28,204 bases of DNA from a bacterium (GTDB lineage Bacteria > Vulcanimicrobiota > Xenobia > Xenobiales > Xenobiaceae): positions 1-28,204 of the forward strand of contig JAFSXH010000280.1 in assembly GCA_017444165.1 (NCBI GenBank). Direction: 5' to 3'. Shown here piece after piece: positions 1 through 7,560 of the stretch. Position numbers and translations under genes: made by a program. The notes under the pieces are model-generated. The model saw nothing but the letters and a program-made list of their open reading frames with translations. It was not told the origin of the DNA and made no database searches. Numbering within the stretch: position 1 is the stretch's first letter; every line of letters begins with the position of its first letter.

Positions 1-246
1 TATTGCTGAATTGTGTGTATGTTCTGTGAATTTTTTGGCTATGTATACGAAGAGGCCTGATTGGCGCAAACCTGCCGCCACGGCCATCGAACAGAATAAG
101 AGGCTGAGGACTTGGTAATTTATATAACTTAGATAACGACCTGAGGGAGGAACGAAAAAAGCTGATAGTATCGCCGCCAAAAGTGAGACGCTCAAAACAG
201 CTTCAGTCTGTAAAAAATGCCAACCTCTGCTAAATAATTTCAACAT
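1..246 (-). CDS. SLC13/ArsB-NhaD-like anion permease, N-terminal part (truncated by window edge)
   Basis: An open frame starts with ATG at 246 and runs to base 1 without a stop, so only about the first 82 residues are visible. After a short basic start (MLKLFSRGW) there is a hydrophobic segment (about residues 15-30), then a PPSG turn, then a second hydrophobic segment with the pattern YINYQVLSLLFCSMAVAAGL followed by RQSGLF. That order (loop, 'Y-I-x-Y-x-V-L-x-L-L', 'M-x-V-A-x-G-L-R-x-S-G-L-F') is typical of the first two membrane helices of the SLC13/ArsB/NhaD anion transporter superfamily in the inner membrane. The substrate cannot be told from this part; dicarboxylate, citrate, sulfate or arsenite are all possible. 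The start lies one base after the stop of the preceding small gene, so the two are probably co-transcribed and translationally coupled. The family call is fairly good, the substrate unknown. Confidence 0.62.
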   Translation of the reverse strand, partial: MLKLFSRGWHFLQTEAVLSVSLLAAILSAFFVPPSGRYLSYINYQVLSLLFCSMAVAAGLRQSGLFVYIAKKFTEHTHNSAI

Positions 247-247
247 T

Positions 248-613
248 TTAAATAACCTTAGTGATCAATTTTCTCACTTGACCTAGCCAGTCTCCCAGTG
301 ATAAACAGGGACGATCTGGTTGGTGAGCGATCCATTTGCAGGGGGGAAGGGAGGTATCGCTTCGGAATGATCCGCGCTTGTACAATTGCCAGAGACATTT
401 TTTTTGAGAGAAGCGCAACTGCAGAGATTTATAATTTTTATTTTTCTCTGACCAGCTTAAAAGATAATTGTAATTATTTGTCGTGACCTGCCAATTCTCA
501 CACTGTGAAAGTTCACGTTGCAGATAAGAGAGGATAATTTTTTGATAAAACTCTGACAACATAAGGGCGCGAGCTTGTTTGATTTTAAAGTCAACTCCTG
601 CCACTAAAAGCAA
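248..613 (-). CDS. hypothetical protein, 121 aa, upstream of anion permease
   Basis: I do not recognise this protein. It begins with a TTG codon (MLLVAGVDFK); an ATG at internal residue 18 (MLSEFYQK) could be the true start, giving about 104 aa. The predicted protein is basic, rich in lysine, serine and tryptophan, with four cysteines and no clear membrane helix beyond the short hydrophobic N-terminus. It is divergent from valS, and its stop codon is one base from the permease start, which is the main reason to believe it is translated. No clear ribosome-binding site decides between the two starts. It might also be non-coding leader sequence; confidence is modest. Confidence 0.4.
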   Translation of the reverse strand: MLLVAGVDFKIKQARALMLSEFYQKIILSYLQRELSQCENWQVTTNNYNYLLSWSEKNKNYKSLQLRFSQKKCLWQLYKRGSFRSDTSLPPCKWIAHQPDRPCLSLGDWLGQVRKLITKVI

Positions 614-660
614 GGTAGAGAAAAAGATCGCACGAAAGCGAGCGGCCGATTGTGTAGATA

Positions 661-667
661 AAAGGAG
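661..667 (+). promoter_or_regulatory. valS ribosome-binding site
   Basis: AAAGGAG lies eight bases before the ATG at 676. This favours that ATG over a second ATG three codons downstream (685). Confidence 0.7.
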
Positions 668-675
668 AACAAAAG

Positions 676-3387
676 ATGCAGGATATGCCTAAAAAATATT
701 CCTTTACCGAGAGTGAAGCGAAATGGGCTGAGAAGTGGAGTGAATGGGGGATTTACAATTGGGATTCCAGTCGCCCTAGAAGTGAAACGTTTGTTATCGA
801 CAGTCCGCCGCCGACAGTTTCAGGTTCTTTGCACATAGGCCACGTATTTTCGTACACTCACCAAGATTTAATTGCTCGCTATCAGCGCATGTTGGGCAAG
901 AATATAGCCTATCCTATGGGTTGGGATGATAATGGGTTGCCTACAGAGAGGCGCGTGCAAAACGTCTTTGGCATTAAGTGCAATCCCGCTTTACCCTATG
1001 ATCCAGATTACAAATTAGAGCGCCGTCCTGTTGATAACAAGAAAAAGGCACAAGTAGCTCAGGTTGAGGTCTCACGTCCTAATTTTATTGAGGCTTGCAA
1101 TACTCTGACCAAAGAGGATGAGAAGGCCTTCGAAGATCTCTGGCATCAATTGGGCCTCTCAGTAGATTGGAATTTAGCCTATGCGACAATTAACGATCAC
1201 TGCCGTAAAGTTTCCCAGTTATCTTTCTTAGATTTAGTTAAAAAGGGCAAGGTATATCAAGCCGAGTTGCCTACCGCCTGGGATACCGGTTTTGGAACGG
1301 CTGTTGCACAGGCAGAGATGGTCGATAAAGATGTAGATGGACGCTTCCACGATCTCCGTTTCCAAGTTGAGGGTGGCGGTGAGTTTACTATTTCTACTAC
1401 TCGTCCAGAACTTTTGGGAGCTTGTATCGCCGTAGTGGCCCATCCTGATGATGAACGCTACAAACCGTATTTTGGCAAAAATGCCATAACTCCGCTCTTC
1501 AAAGCTGTTGTACCTATTCGCCCTTCCACTCACGCTGATCCTGAAAAGGGTACGGGTATCCTCATGGTCTGTACCTTCGGCGACAGTGCAGACGTGGAAT
1601 ATTGGCGCAAATCGGATCTGCCTCTGCGTCAGCTCATAGGGCGCGATGGCAAGATGGGCCACGTTGATTACTCCAAAGAACCATTCCAAAGTTTAGATCC
1701 TCAAGAGGCCAATGCTGTTTATGGCCAACTGGAGGGCCTCTTTGTCAAACAGGCTAGGGCTAAGATAGTCGAGTTACTGCGCGAGTCGGGCGATTTATTA
1801 GGTGAGCCTCGTCCTATCAAACACGCCGTTAAATATTACGAGAAGGGTGAGTTCCCCTTAGAGTTTGTCACCACTCGCCAGTGGTTCATTCGCATCTTAG
1901 ATGCCAAAGAAGAGATCTTAGAAAAGGCTCGTCAGATAAAGTGGCATCCTGAGTTTATGCGCAATCGTATCGAACACTGGATTGATGGCTTACAGTACGA
2001 TTGGTGTATCAGCCGCCAGCGTTTCTTCGGTGTTCCCTTTCCTCTCTGGTATCGTGTGGATGAAAAAGGTCAGATCGATTATAACGATCCGATCTACGCT
2101 ACGCCCGATATGTTGCCTATCGATCCTCAGAGTCAGCCTGCTCCTGGTTACACTCCCGAACAGAGGGGCGTTCCTGGCGGCTTCGTAGGTGATCCTGATG
2201 TTATGGACACCTGGGCTACTTCTTCTTTAACTCCGCAAATCGTCAGCGGTTGGGGCGAGGATGAAGATAAACATCACAAGCTCTTCCCCATGGATGTCCG
2301 TCCTCAATCTCACGAGATTATCCGCACTTGGGCTTTTTACACTATTGTCAAAGCCTGGATGCACGAAGATACTATTCCTTGGAAGAACGTAGTTATTAGC
2401 GGTTGGATCTTAGATCCTGATCGCAAAAAGATGGAAAAATCCAAAGGCAATGTTGTTACTCCCAAACCATTCCTCGATGAGTATTCCGCTGATGCCGTGC
2501 GCTATTGGGCTTCCCGTGCGCGTTTAGGTACAGATACTGTCTTTGATACAAAACTTTTCGATTTAGGTCGCAAGTTAGTGACGAAGCTCTTCAACGCCAG
2601 TCGCTTTGTTATCGGTCAGTTGGATAGTGACGAGAAGTTTATTTACTCTCTGGAAGAGTTAAACTTCGACTCTTTGGGAAGATCTATTGAGGTAGATCCT
2701 TGCAGTGAACTCTTCAAGGCTAAAAAGCGTGAACGTCTGGCTAAAGAGAATATAACTGAAGCCCTCGACTTGGCCCTCTTGGCCCGTTTGCGCTACATTG
2801 TGGCTGAAGCGACTAAATCTTTCAATGAGTTCGAATACGCTGGAGCTTTACAGTTGGTAGAGGGCGATTTCTGGAACTTCTGTGATGATTACGTAGAGTT
2901 GGTCAAACGTCGTTCTTACGAAGAGAAGGATACTCCAGGAAAACGTTCTGCTGTAGCCACTCTCTACTTGGCTTTAAAGACCATCTTGCGCCTCTTCGCT
3001 CCATTCTTGCCCTACATAACTGAGGAAGTTTGGAGTTGGCGTTTTGCTACTTCAGAGGGCAGAGAGTGCTCTATCCACACTAGTCCGTGGCCGACAGTGG
3101 CGGAATTAGATCGACCTGAGCCTAAGCATACCGAACTTTATGATTGCGCCGTAGAACTCTTAGGGAAGATTCGCCAAGCCAAAACGAAGGCTCAAAAGAA
3201 GTTGCGCTGGCCTGTGAAGAGCATTGTCATTAAGGGCAGTGCAGAGTATTTAGAGGCCTTAGAGGATGCCTTGCAGGATGTTCTCTTAGCGGGCAGTGCC
3301 GAGGATGCGCAAGTCATCAAAGAGGTTGCCCAGATCGAAGGCAACGAACATTTTGAAGTTGAAATTGAACTGGCAGATAACGAATAA
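676..3387 (+). CDS. valS: valine--tRNA ligase (actinobacterial/archaeal-like type)
   Basis: Class I aminoacyl-tRNA synthetase that charges tRNA-Val with valine in the cytoplasm. The 903-residue length fits the family. The HIGH signature (SLHIGHVF) is at residues 53-56, and the KMSKS loop appears as KMEKS at 585-589, followed by KGNVV. The long editing (CP1) domain lies between, with the expected STTRPELL motif near residue 240. The anticodon-binding helical domain follows (PFLPYITEEVWSW near 776-788). The DNGLPTERRVQN block followed by GIKCNPALPYDPD is the form known from actinobacterial and rickettsial ValS. The C-terminus ends shortly after a KTKAQKKLRWPV segment and shows no long leucine-rich coiled-coil arm as in E. 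coli ValS. The gene stands first in a same-strand run. A 39-base piece of it recurs at 4085-4123. Confidence 0.97.
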   Translation: MQDMPKKYSFTESEAKWAEKWSEWGIYNWDSSRPRSETFVIDSPPPTVSGSLHIGHVFSYTHQDLIARYQRMLGKNIAYPMGWDDNGLPTERRVQNVFGIKCNPALPYDPDYKLERRPVDNKKKAQVAQVEVSRPNFIEACNTLTKEDEKAFEDLWHQLGLSVDWNLAYATINDHCRKVSQLSFLDLVKKGKVYQAELPTAWDTGFGTAVAQAEMVDKDVDGRFHDLRFQVEGGGEFTISTTRPELLGACIAVVAHPDDERYKPYFGKNAITPLFKAVVPIRPSTHADPEKGTGILMVCTFGDSADVEYWRKSDLPLRQLIGRDGKMGHVDYSKEPFQSLDPQEANAVYGQLEGLFVKQARAKIVELLRESGDLLGEPRPIKHAVKYYEKGEFPLEFVTTRQWFIRILDAKEEILEKARQIKWHPEFMRNRIEHWIDGLQYDWCISRQRFFGVPFPLWYRVDEKGQIDYNDPIYATPDMLPIDPQSQPAPGYTPEQRGVPGGFVGDPDVMDTWATSSLTPQIVSGWGEDEDKHHKLFPMDVRPQSHEIIRTWAFYTIVKAWMHEDTIPWKNVVISGWILDPDRKKMEKSKGNVVTPKPFLDEYSADAVRYWASRARLGTDTVFDTKLFDLGRKLVTKLFNASRFVIGQLDSDEKFIYSLEELNFDSLGRSIEVDPCSELFKAKKRERLAKENITEALDLALLARLRYIVAEATKSFNEFEYAGALQLVEGDFWNFCDDYVELVKRRSYEEKDTPGKRSAVATLYLALKTILRLFAPFLPYITEEVWSWRFATSEGRECSIHTSPWPTVAELDRPEPKHTELYDCAVELLGKIRQAKTKAQKKLRWPVKSIVIKGSAEYLEALEDALQDVLLAGSAEDAQVIKEVAQIEGNEHFEVEIELADNE

Positions 3388-3407
3388 ATTATATTGAGGT
3401 TTGTAAA

Positions 3408-4028
3408 ATGAAAGTATTAATGATAAATGGCTCTCCCCGCCCCAACGGAAACACCGCCGTTGCTTTAGAAGAGATGAGAAAGATCTTTGAAGCCAATGGA
3501 GTGGAGACGACAATCTTGCACATTGGCAACAAACCTATTCGCGGGTGTATAGCTTGTCTTTCTTGTGAAGGCAGAGGTAAATGCGCATTCGACGATCAGG
3601 TAAACGAGGCCGCTCCCCTCTTTAAAGAGTGTGACGGGTTTGTGGTCGGTACGCCAGTCTACTTCGCTTCGGCTAATGCCACTACTATTGCCTTTTTAGA
3701 TCGCCTCTTCTTTAGTACACCGTTTGACAAAACTATGAAGGTAGGAGCCTCCGTAGCAGTTGGCAGACGCGGCGGTCTCTCCACTACTTTCGATGAGATC
3801 AACAAATATTTCACGATCTGCGGTATGCCCGTAGCTTCTAGCCAATATTGGAACAGTGTACATGGCGGATTCAAACCTGGCGAAGCGAGCCAAGACGGTG
3901 AGGGACTTCAAACTATGCGCACCTTGGCTAGGAATATGACCTTCTTGATGAAGAGCATTGCCTTAGGTAAAGAGAAGTTTGGACTCCCAGAAAAAGAGGA
4001 CATGATAATTACAAACTTTATTCGCTAA
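3408..4028 (+). CDS. iron-sulfur flavoprotein / NADPH-dependent FMN reductase family
   Basis: Flavodoxin-fold protein of 206 aa. The N-terminal phosphate-binding loop for FMN is GSPRPNGNT (residues 8-16). Cysteines 47, 50, 53 and 59 give the compact CX2CX2CX5C pattern that binds a 4Fe-4S cluster in archaeal and clostridial iron-sulfur flavoproteins (Isf). A GTPVYFASANA segment in the middle is the usual second flavin contact. Such proteins carry electrons between ferredoxin-like donors and acceptors, or act in oxygen/peroxide defence, in anaerobes; the partner here is unknown. It starts 20 bases after valS with a weak GAGG site, so read-through from valS is possible. The family call is firm, the physiological role is not. 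Confidence 0.85.
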   Translation: MKVLMINGSPRPNGNTAVALEEMRKIFEANGVETTILHIGNKPIRGCIACLSCEGRGKCAFDDQVNEAAPLFKECDGFVVGTPVYFASANATTIAFLDRLFFSTPFDKTMKVGASVAVGRRGGLSTTFDEINKYFTICGMPVASSQYWNSVHGGFKPGEASQDGEGLQTMRTLARNMTFLMKSIALGKEKFGLPEKEDMIITNFIR

Positions 4029-4044
4029 CTGAGAATTAAGTTGT

Positions 4045-4075
4045 TCGCGATCTCGCTAAAATGTGGAGATCGCGA
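4045..4075 (+). repeat. 10-bp perfect inverted repeat (hairpin)
   Basis: TCGCGATCTC (4045-4054) pairs perfectly with GAGATCGCGA (4066-4075) around an 11-base loop, just after the flavoprotein gene. No run of T follows, so it is not a standard intrinsic terminator. It could be a weak terminator, an RNA-processing or stability element, or an operator. It ends ten bases before the copied valS fragment. Confidence 0.6.
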
Positions 4076-4084
4076 CAGCTCGAT

Positions 4085-4123
4085 CCTTTCTTGCCTTACA
4101 TAACTGAGGAAGTTTGGAGTTGG
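4085..4123 (+). repeat. duplicated valS fragment (copy of 3001-3039)
   Basis: 37 of 39 bases match valS 3001-3039, including 27 identical in a row (4097-4123). Both differences are at third codon positions and are silent (Pro CCA/CCT, Pro CCC/CCT). In the valS frame the copy reads PFLPYITEEVWSW, then LKE and a stop at 4133-4135. The copied GAGGA and TTG fall exactly where the next gene needs its ribosome-binding site and start codon. Confidence 0.85.
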
Positions 4124-4590
4124 TTAAAAGAGTAGCTTTAATTTCTGATATACACGGACGCAAGTTACATGAAAAGGTTTTGCGCTGTCTAGATAAGTGT
4201 GATTACATTATCTGCGCCGGTGATACCGAAGATTTGAGCATTATCGCTCAATTAGAGGCGATCAAACCTTTAACTGTTGTGCGCGGTAATTGCGACTGGC
4301 GTCCGTGGGCGGACGATCTGCCCAAAGATGCTGTTTTAAAAGTTGAGGATGTGAATATATATGTTATTCACAATTTGCGTAGCTTGTCGTTTGAACCCGA
4401 TCCGCAGAGGATAGATGTTGTCGTTTATGGACACACGCACATTTTTAAGCAATATTACGAAAATGACGTGTTGTACATTAATCCTGGCAGTGTCTCTGAA
4501 CCGCGTGGAGGTCAATCTGCTCATATGTATGTTTTGGAAATAAATGGCAAGAGCATACGCACTCACAGCGTTTATGTTGATGTTGATTGA
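4120..4590 (+). CDS. YfcE/MJ0936-type metallophosphoesterase
   Basis: Small calcineurin-like phosphodiesterase of about 156 aa, the usual length of the YfcE/MJ0936 family, which hydrolyses phosphodiesters with two metal ions. The metal-binding motifs are all present in order: SDIHG, AGDTED, GNCDW, an IHN in place of the commoner GH, YGHTH, and the family NPGS. The start is chosen as TTG at 4120 (MVKRVALIS) because GAGGA at 4106-4110 lies nine bases upstream; TTG at 4114 would leave only three bases. Both the site and the start codon lie within the copied valS fragment. It precedes ybaB by about 40 bases on the same strand. The natural substrate is unknown. Confidence 0.88.
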   Translation: MVKRVALISDIHGRKLHEKVLRCLDKCDYIICAGDTEDLSIIAQLEAIKPLTVVRGNCDWRPWADDLPKDAVLKVEDVNIYVIHNLRSLSFEPDPQRIDVVVYGHTHIFKQYYENDVLYINPGSVSEPRGGQSAHMYVLEINGKSIRTHSVYVDVD

Positions 4591-4630
4591 AAGGCTTTAG
4601 ATTATTTCAAGAGAAAAAGCCAGAAGTTGA

Positions 4631-5005
4631 GTGAGTTTTTCGCTTGAAAATTTTTCAAAGAAAGTCGGAGCAAAGATCGTGCAAAAGAACATTATGCGCC
4701 AGATGCAGAAGATGCAGCAAAAGATGCAGACTGATATGGCTAAGGCCCAAAAGGATCTTGAGGAAGCCACTGTAGAGGGAACTGCTGGCGGCGGAGCTGT
4801 CAAAGTTGTAGTGACTGGAGCTCAAGAAGTTAAATCTGTAAAAATTTCTAAGGAAGCTGTCGATCCTGAAGATGTGGAAACTTTAGAAGATTTGGTTCTT
4901 ACAGCCATCAATAACGGTTTAGATAAGTCGCGTGAATTGTCTACTCAGCGCATGGGTAAAGTCGCCTCTGGTTTAGGTTTGCCTCCGGGGTTAGGACTCT
5001 TCTAA
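4631..5005 (+). CDS. ybaB: YbaB/EbfC nucleoid-associated protein
   Basis: DNA-binding protein of the YbaB/EbfC family, 124 aa from a GTG start. An N-terminal helical part rich in Met, Gln and Lys (residues about 20-50, with repeated MQKM) is followed by VEGTAGGGAVKVVVTG and VKSVKISKEAVDPEDVETLE, which are family hallmarks, and the protein ends with the common LGLPPGLGLF tail. These dimers bind DNA and influence nucleoid structure. The ybaB-recR pairing is widely conserved; here the ybaB stop is one base from the recR start, implying translational coupling. The N-terminus is about 20 residues longer than usual. An internal ATG at 4694 is possible, but the GTG is the only candidate preceding the whole helix. 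Confidence 0.93.
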   Translation: MSFSLENFSKKVGAKIVQKNIMRQMQKMQQKMQTDMAKAQKDLEEATVEGTAGGGAVKVVVTGAQEVKSVKISKEAVDPEDVETLEDLVLTAINNGLDKSRELSTQRMGKVASGLGLPPGLGLF

Positions 5006-5006
5006 G

Positions 5007-5609
5007 TTGAAATTTCCTCGCTCTCTAGAGACTCTTCTGAATGAATTGGAATATCTGCCAACCGTTGGCCCCAAAACGGCTGCGCGGTTGGCTTTTCACA
5101 TTTTAGAGGCTCCCTCTAGCAGGGTTCAGGCTCTAGCTCAGGCTATCATAGATGTGAAAGAAAAATTGCAAAAGTGTACGCGTTGCGGCAATCTTGCCGA
5201 AGGGGAACTGTGTGAGATCTGTAGAGATGGGCGGCGCAATGAGCAAACTATTTGTGTTGTAGCCAATGCTCGTGATCTCATGGCTATGGAGTCTTCAGGG
5301 GAGTACAAGGGTCTCTATCACGTTTTGGGAGGTTTAATCTCTCCTCTCGATGGCGTAGGACCAGAACAACTAAATTTAGCTTCTCTTTTCAATCGCGTAA
5401 AAAATGAGAATGTTAAGGAATTGATTATTGCCACAAATCCCACTATTCAGGGAGAAGCCACGGCCCTTTACATAAAAAAAATTCTGAAGAGTGGTAAAGA
5501 GATCTTAATCACCAGGTTGGCTTCGGGTTTACCTATGGGGGCAAATTTAGAATATTCTGATCCTTTGACTCTATCACGGGCCATTTGCAATCGTGTGCCC
5601 ATGCACTAA
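5007..5609 (+). CDS. recR: recombination mediator RecR
   Basis: RecR (200 aa, standard length) works with RecO and RecF to load RecA at single-stranded gaps. In order: the N-terminal helix-hairpin-helix (LPTVGPKTAARLAFHIL, residues 17-33), the C4 zinc finger with Cys 57, 60, 69 and 72 (CTRC...CEIC), the Toprim domain from about residue 80 (ICVVANARDLMAMES), and the C-terminal ATNPTIQGEATALYI segment. The start is TTG at 5007, one base after the ybaB stop, with AGGA at 4993-4996 about ten bases upstream; no ATG is available nearby. It is the last gene of the block and is followed by a hairpin terminator. Confidence 0.97.
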   Translation: MKFPRSLETLLNELEYLPTVGPKTAARLAFHILEAPSSRVQALAQAIIDVKEKLQKCTRCGNLAEGELCEICRDGRRNEQTICVVANARDLMAMESSGEYKGLYHVLGGLISPLDGVGPEQLNLASLFNRVKNENVKELIIATNPTIQGEATALYIKKILKSGKEILITRLASGLPMGANLEYSDPLTLSRAICNRVPMH

Positions 5610-5641
5610 AAAAGACGACTCTGTATGAGTCGCCTTTTTTC
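5608..5641. terminator. bidirectional intrinsic terminator between recR and the beta-barrel gene
   Basis: AGACGACTC and GAGTCGCCT form a stem with one mismatch around a TGTAT loop. A run of A precedes it and CTTTTTT follows, so it can end transcription from both converging sides. Confidence 0.85.
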
Positions 5642-5653
5642 TATTCGTTCAGT

Positions 5654-6430
5654 TTAGAATGCCGCACTGGCTCCAATCTGGAAACCATCATACCTTAACT
5701 TAATGTTGCTGGCTGAGTGCTGTTCCCAGTGATAACCGATCTTAGCTTGTATGGGACTGTTCTCGAAGTGAGAACGTAAACCCAAATCAAATTCCCAAAC
5801 TTTCAGTTTACCATCGGGCTCACCATCTAGTCCGATGTTTTTTGTTATCATGCAGGGATAGAATACTGCTTGACCATACAAGCCGATAGGATTCCAATTG
5901 CACACCGCTCCCAAACCAAAACCGAATCCAGAAGAGTTTTCAATGTTAGCTTTGCCTGCGTGACCAGCCTCGTTGGGCCAGTGACTAGTAAAGCTGGTGT
6001 TTTTGTAACCTACGTATCCATAGAGAGGGGACATGGCGGGAGTACCATCTCCAGTACGGCTAGCCTCCGCAACACTCTGGAAGTTAAAGGGGATCTTAGT
6101 GTAGACTTTCAAATCTGTAAACTTGGGATCCCTGCAATTGAGAGTCACAGGATCTCCTATATCATCCACACCGACAATATCCATCTTATTGTCGCTTCCT
6201 CTGGTGTAGGTTCCTCCGAGGAGTATACCTTTAAAAATTCTGCCCTCACCATTGAAAGTTATGGCGTTCAAATTGGCATGGACTACTCCCGAAGGCTTAG
6301 AGGTCGACACGCGCAATGGCGTGTAAGTCAATTCAAAGCGCATATCATAATCAGGGCCAGTCTGAGCGAACGTTGGCAAGCTAGAGAACAAAGTCAAACC
6401 TAGTGCCAGAGCGGGTATCAACTTTTTCAC
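5654..6430 (-). CDS. predicted outer-membrane beta-barrel protein
   Basis: I do not recognise a named family. The protein (258 aa) has a clear Sec signal peptide (MKKLIPALALGLTLFSSLPT, then FAQ, with likely cleavage after AFA-like 'TFA'). The mature part alternates polar and hydrophobic residues, is rich in Gly, Asn, Tyr and aromatic residues, and ends in ...GASAAF with the terminal Phe typical of proteins inserted by the BAM complex. Segments such as GGTYTRG, YGYVGYK, GFGFGLGAV and LRYDGFQIGASAAF look like barrel strands. The start is GTG at 6430, with AAAGGAG nine bases before it. It follows the TPR protein gene by about 90 bases and has its own candidate -10 element. A surface or porin-like role is inferred only. 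Confidence 0.72.
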   Translation of the reverse strand: MKKLIPALALGLTLFSSLPTFAQTGPDYDMRFELTYTPLRVSTSKPSGVVHANLNAITFNGEGRIFKGILLGGTYTRGSDNKMDIVGVDDIGDPVTLNCRDPKFTDLKVYTKIPFNFQSVAEASRTGDGTPAMSPLYGYVGYKNTSFTSHWPNEAGHAGKANIENSSGFGFGLGAVCNWNPIGLYGQAVFYPCMITKNIGLDGEPDGKLKVWEFDLGLRSHFENSPIQAKIGYHWEQHSASNIKLRYDGFQIGASAAF

Positions 6431-6452
6431 AGAGTAAAACTCCTTTACATCA

Positions 6453-6458
6453 ATTATA
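6453..6458 (-). promoter_or_regulatory. candidate -10 box for the beta-barrel gene
   Basis: On the minus strand a perfect TATAAT lies about 23 bases before the GTG start. The matching -35 region is poor, so this is tentative. Confidence 0.35.
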
Positions 6459-6520
6459 TATTCAAAACAGCTAACAACAGAGGGCGGCTTTTAACAATAG
6501 CCTTGCAATTCCTCCGCTAT

Positions 6521-7429
6521 TTAATCATCGTTTACCTTGGTTGCAGGAGAAGTCTTCTTCTCTTTGGCTAACTTCATCTTGTAATCAACGTAAGTACTGT
6601 CAGGGCGTACTTTCTTCGCCTCTTCATAAATAGCCAAGGCCTCTTCAAATTTGCCGTCTTTAAGATAAATGTCTCCGCAGAGAGTCAGGGCATCAAAACC
6701 TTGAGTATAACCGTGAGGATCTAACTCTGCGCAACGCTTTAAGTAGGGAATGGCTTCTTCGGTTTGGCCTAAATCATAGAGCGCGGAACCCATAAAATAG
6801 TGACCATCTGGATAAGTTGGCAACTCTTCGATTATGCGCTGATATATCTCTTTAGCCTCAGCAGGTTTCTTTTCGTCGACTAAGAGTATATTGCCTAAGC
6901 GATCCATAGCCATAACATCGTGAGGATTTTGGCGCAGAGCTCGCACAAAGAAACCTTTAGCGCGGGGCATCATGCGCTTTTGGAAGTACACTAAGCCCAT
7001 ACCTGTGTAAGCCATAGAATTTTCAGGATCGTTTTCAATGGCTGAACGAAACTCGGTCAGAGCCTCATCCAAAACATTTGCCAATAACTTGCCGCGCAAG
7101 AAGTAAGCCATACCTAATCTGCTCAGTGATTCTCCTGTCTCACCAGCGGAGGCTGTCTCAGTCTCAATCTGACTCACTATACCATCGACGTCTTTTTTGC
7201 GATAGTAGGCATCCAGTACATAAGCTAGAGCTAGTGTATTTTGTGGATCGCGAGCAGACACAGCCTCAAAGAGCCTGATCGATTCATCCCAATCCCCACT
7301 ATAGAAACTTTCTAGAGCCTCGCTCATATCTTCAGCTTGCTGAGGGTACTGTTCTGCCTGGGCAAAATATGGAGTTAAAAATAAGCTAGTTGTTGTTATT
7401 GCGGCACAGAGCCACTTATTTACGTTCAT
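6521..7429 (-). CDS. secreted TPR-repeat protein
   Basis: Protein of 302 aa with an N-terminal signal peptide (MNVNKWLCAAITTTSLFLTP, cleavage near AQA-E). It then carries tandem tetratricopeptide repeats, seen as recurring W/Y-x-x-A/G-I-x-x-F/Y units: DWDESIRLFEAVSARDPQN, EALTEFRSAIENDPENSMAY, MPRAKGFFVRALRQNPHDV, EAKEIYQRIIEELPTYPDG, EEAIPYLKRCAELDPHG and FEEALAIYEEAKKVRPDS. There are therefore at least six repeats, forming a protein-binding solenoid in the periplasm. The C-terminus is short and lysine-rich. It lies between a lytic transglycosylase gene and a beta-barrel gene, which suggests a cell-envelope scaffold role. No enzymatic domain is visible. Confidence 0.82.
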   Translation of the reverse strand: MNVNKWLCAAITTTSLFLTPYFAQAEQYPQQAEDMSEALESFYSGDWDESIRLFEAVSARDPQNTLALAYVLDAYYRKKDVDGIVSQIETETASAGETGESLSRLGMAYFLRGKLLANVLDEALTEFRSAIENDPENSMAYTGMGLVYFQKRMMPRAKGFFVRALRQNPHDVMAMDRLGNILLVDEKKPAEAKEIYQRIIEELPTYPDGHYFMGSALYDLGQTEEAIPYLKRCAELDPHGYTQGFDALTLCGDIYLKDGKFEEALAIYEEAKKVRPDSTYVDYKMKLAKEKKTSPATKVNDD

Positions 7430-7560
7430 ATTTCTCGCATTATTCCTTAAAATTGTGTATTTTTAATTGTTTGAATGCTCTTTTTGTCCTTCTGTCTCAA
7501 AAGACTGCTGTTTATTATTTTTTTCTCAGATAATTTCACAATATAAAATATACAAACAAA

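Noticed and set aside
298..486. A 62-residue open frame on the plus strand
   Set aside because: It has no ribosome-binding site, is of odd composition and lies opposite the minus-strand small gene.
5870..6403. A 177-residue open frame on the plus strand
   Set aside because: It lies wholly opposite the beta-barrel gene, which has a signal peptide, ribosome-binding site and terminal Phe. The plus-strand protein has no recognisable features.
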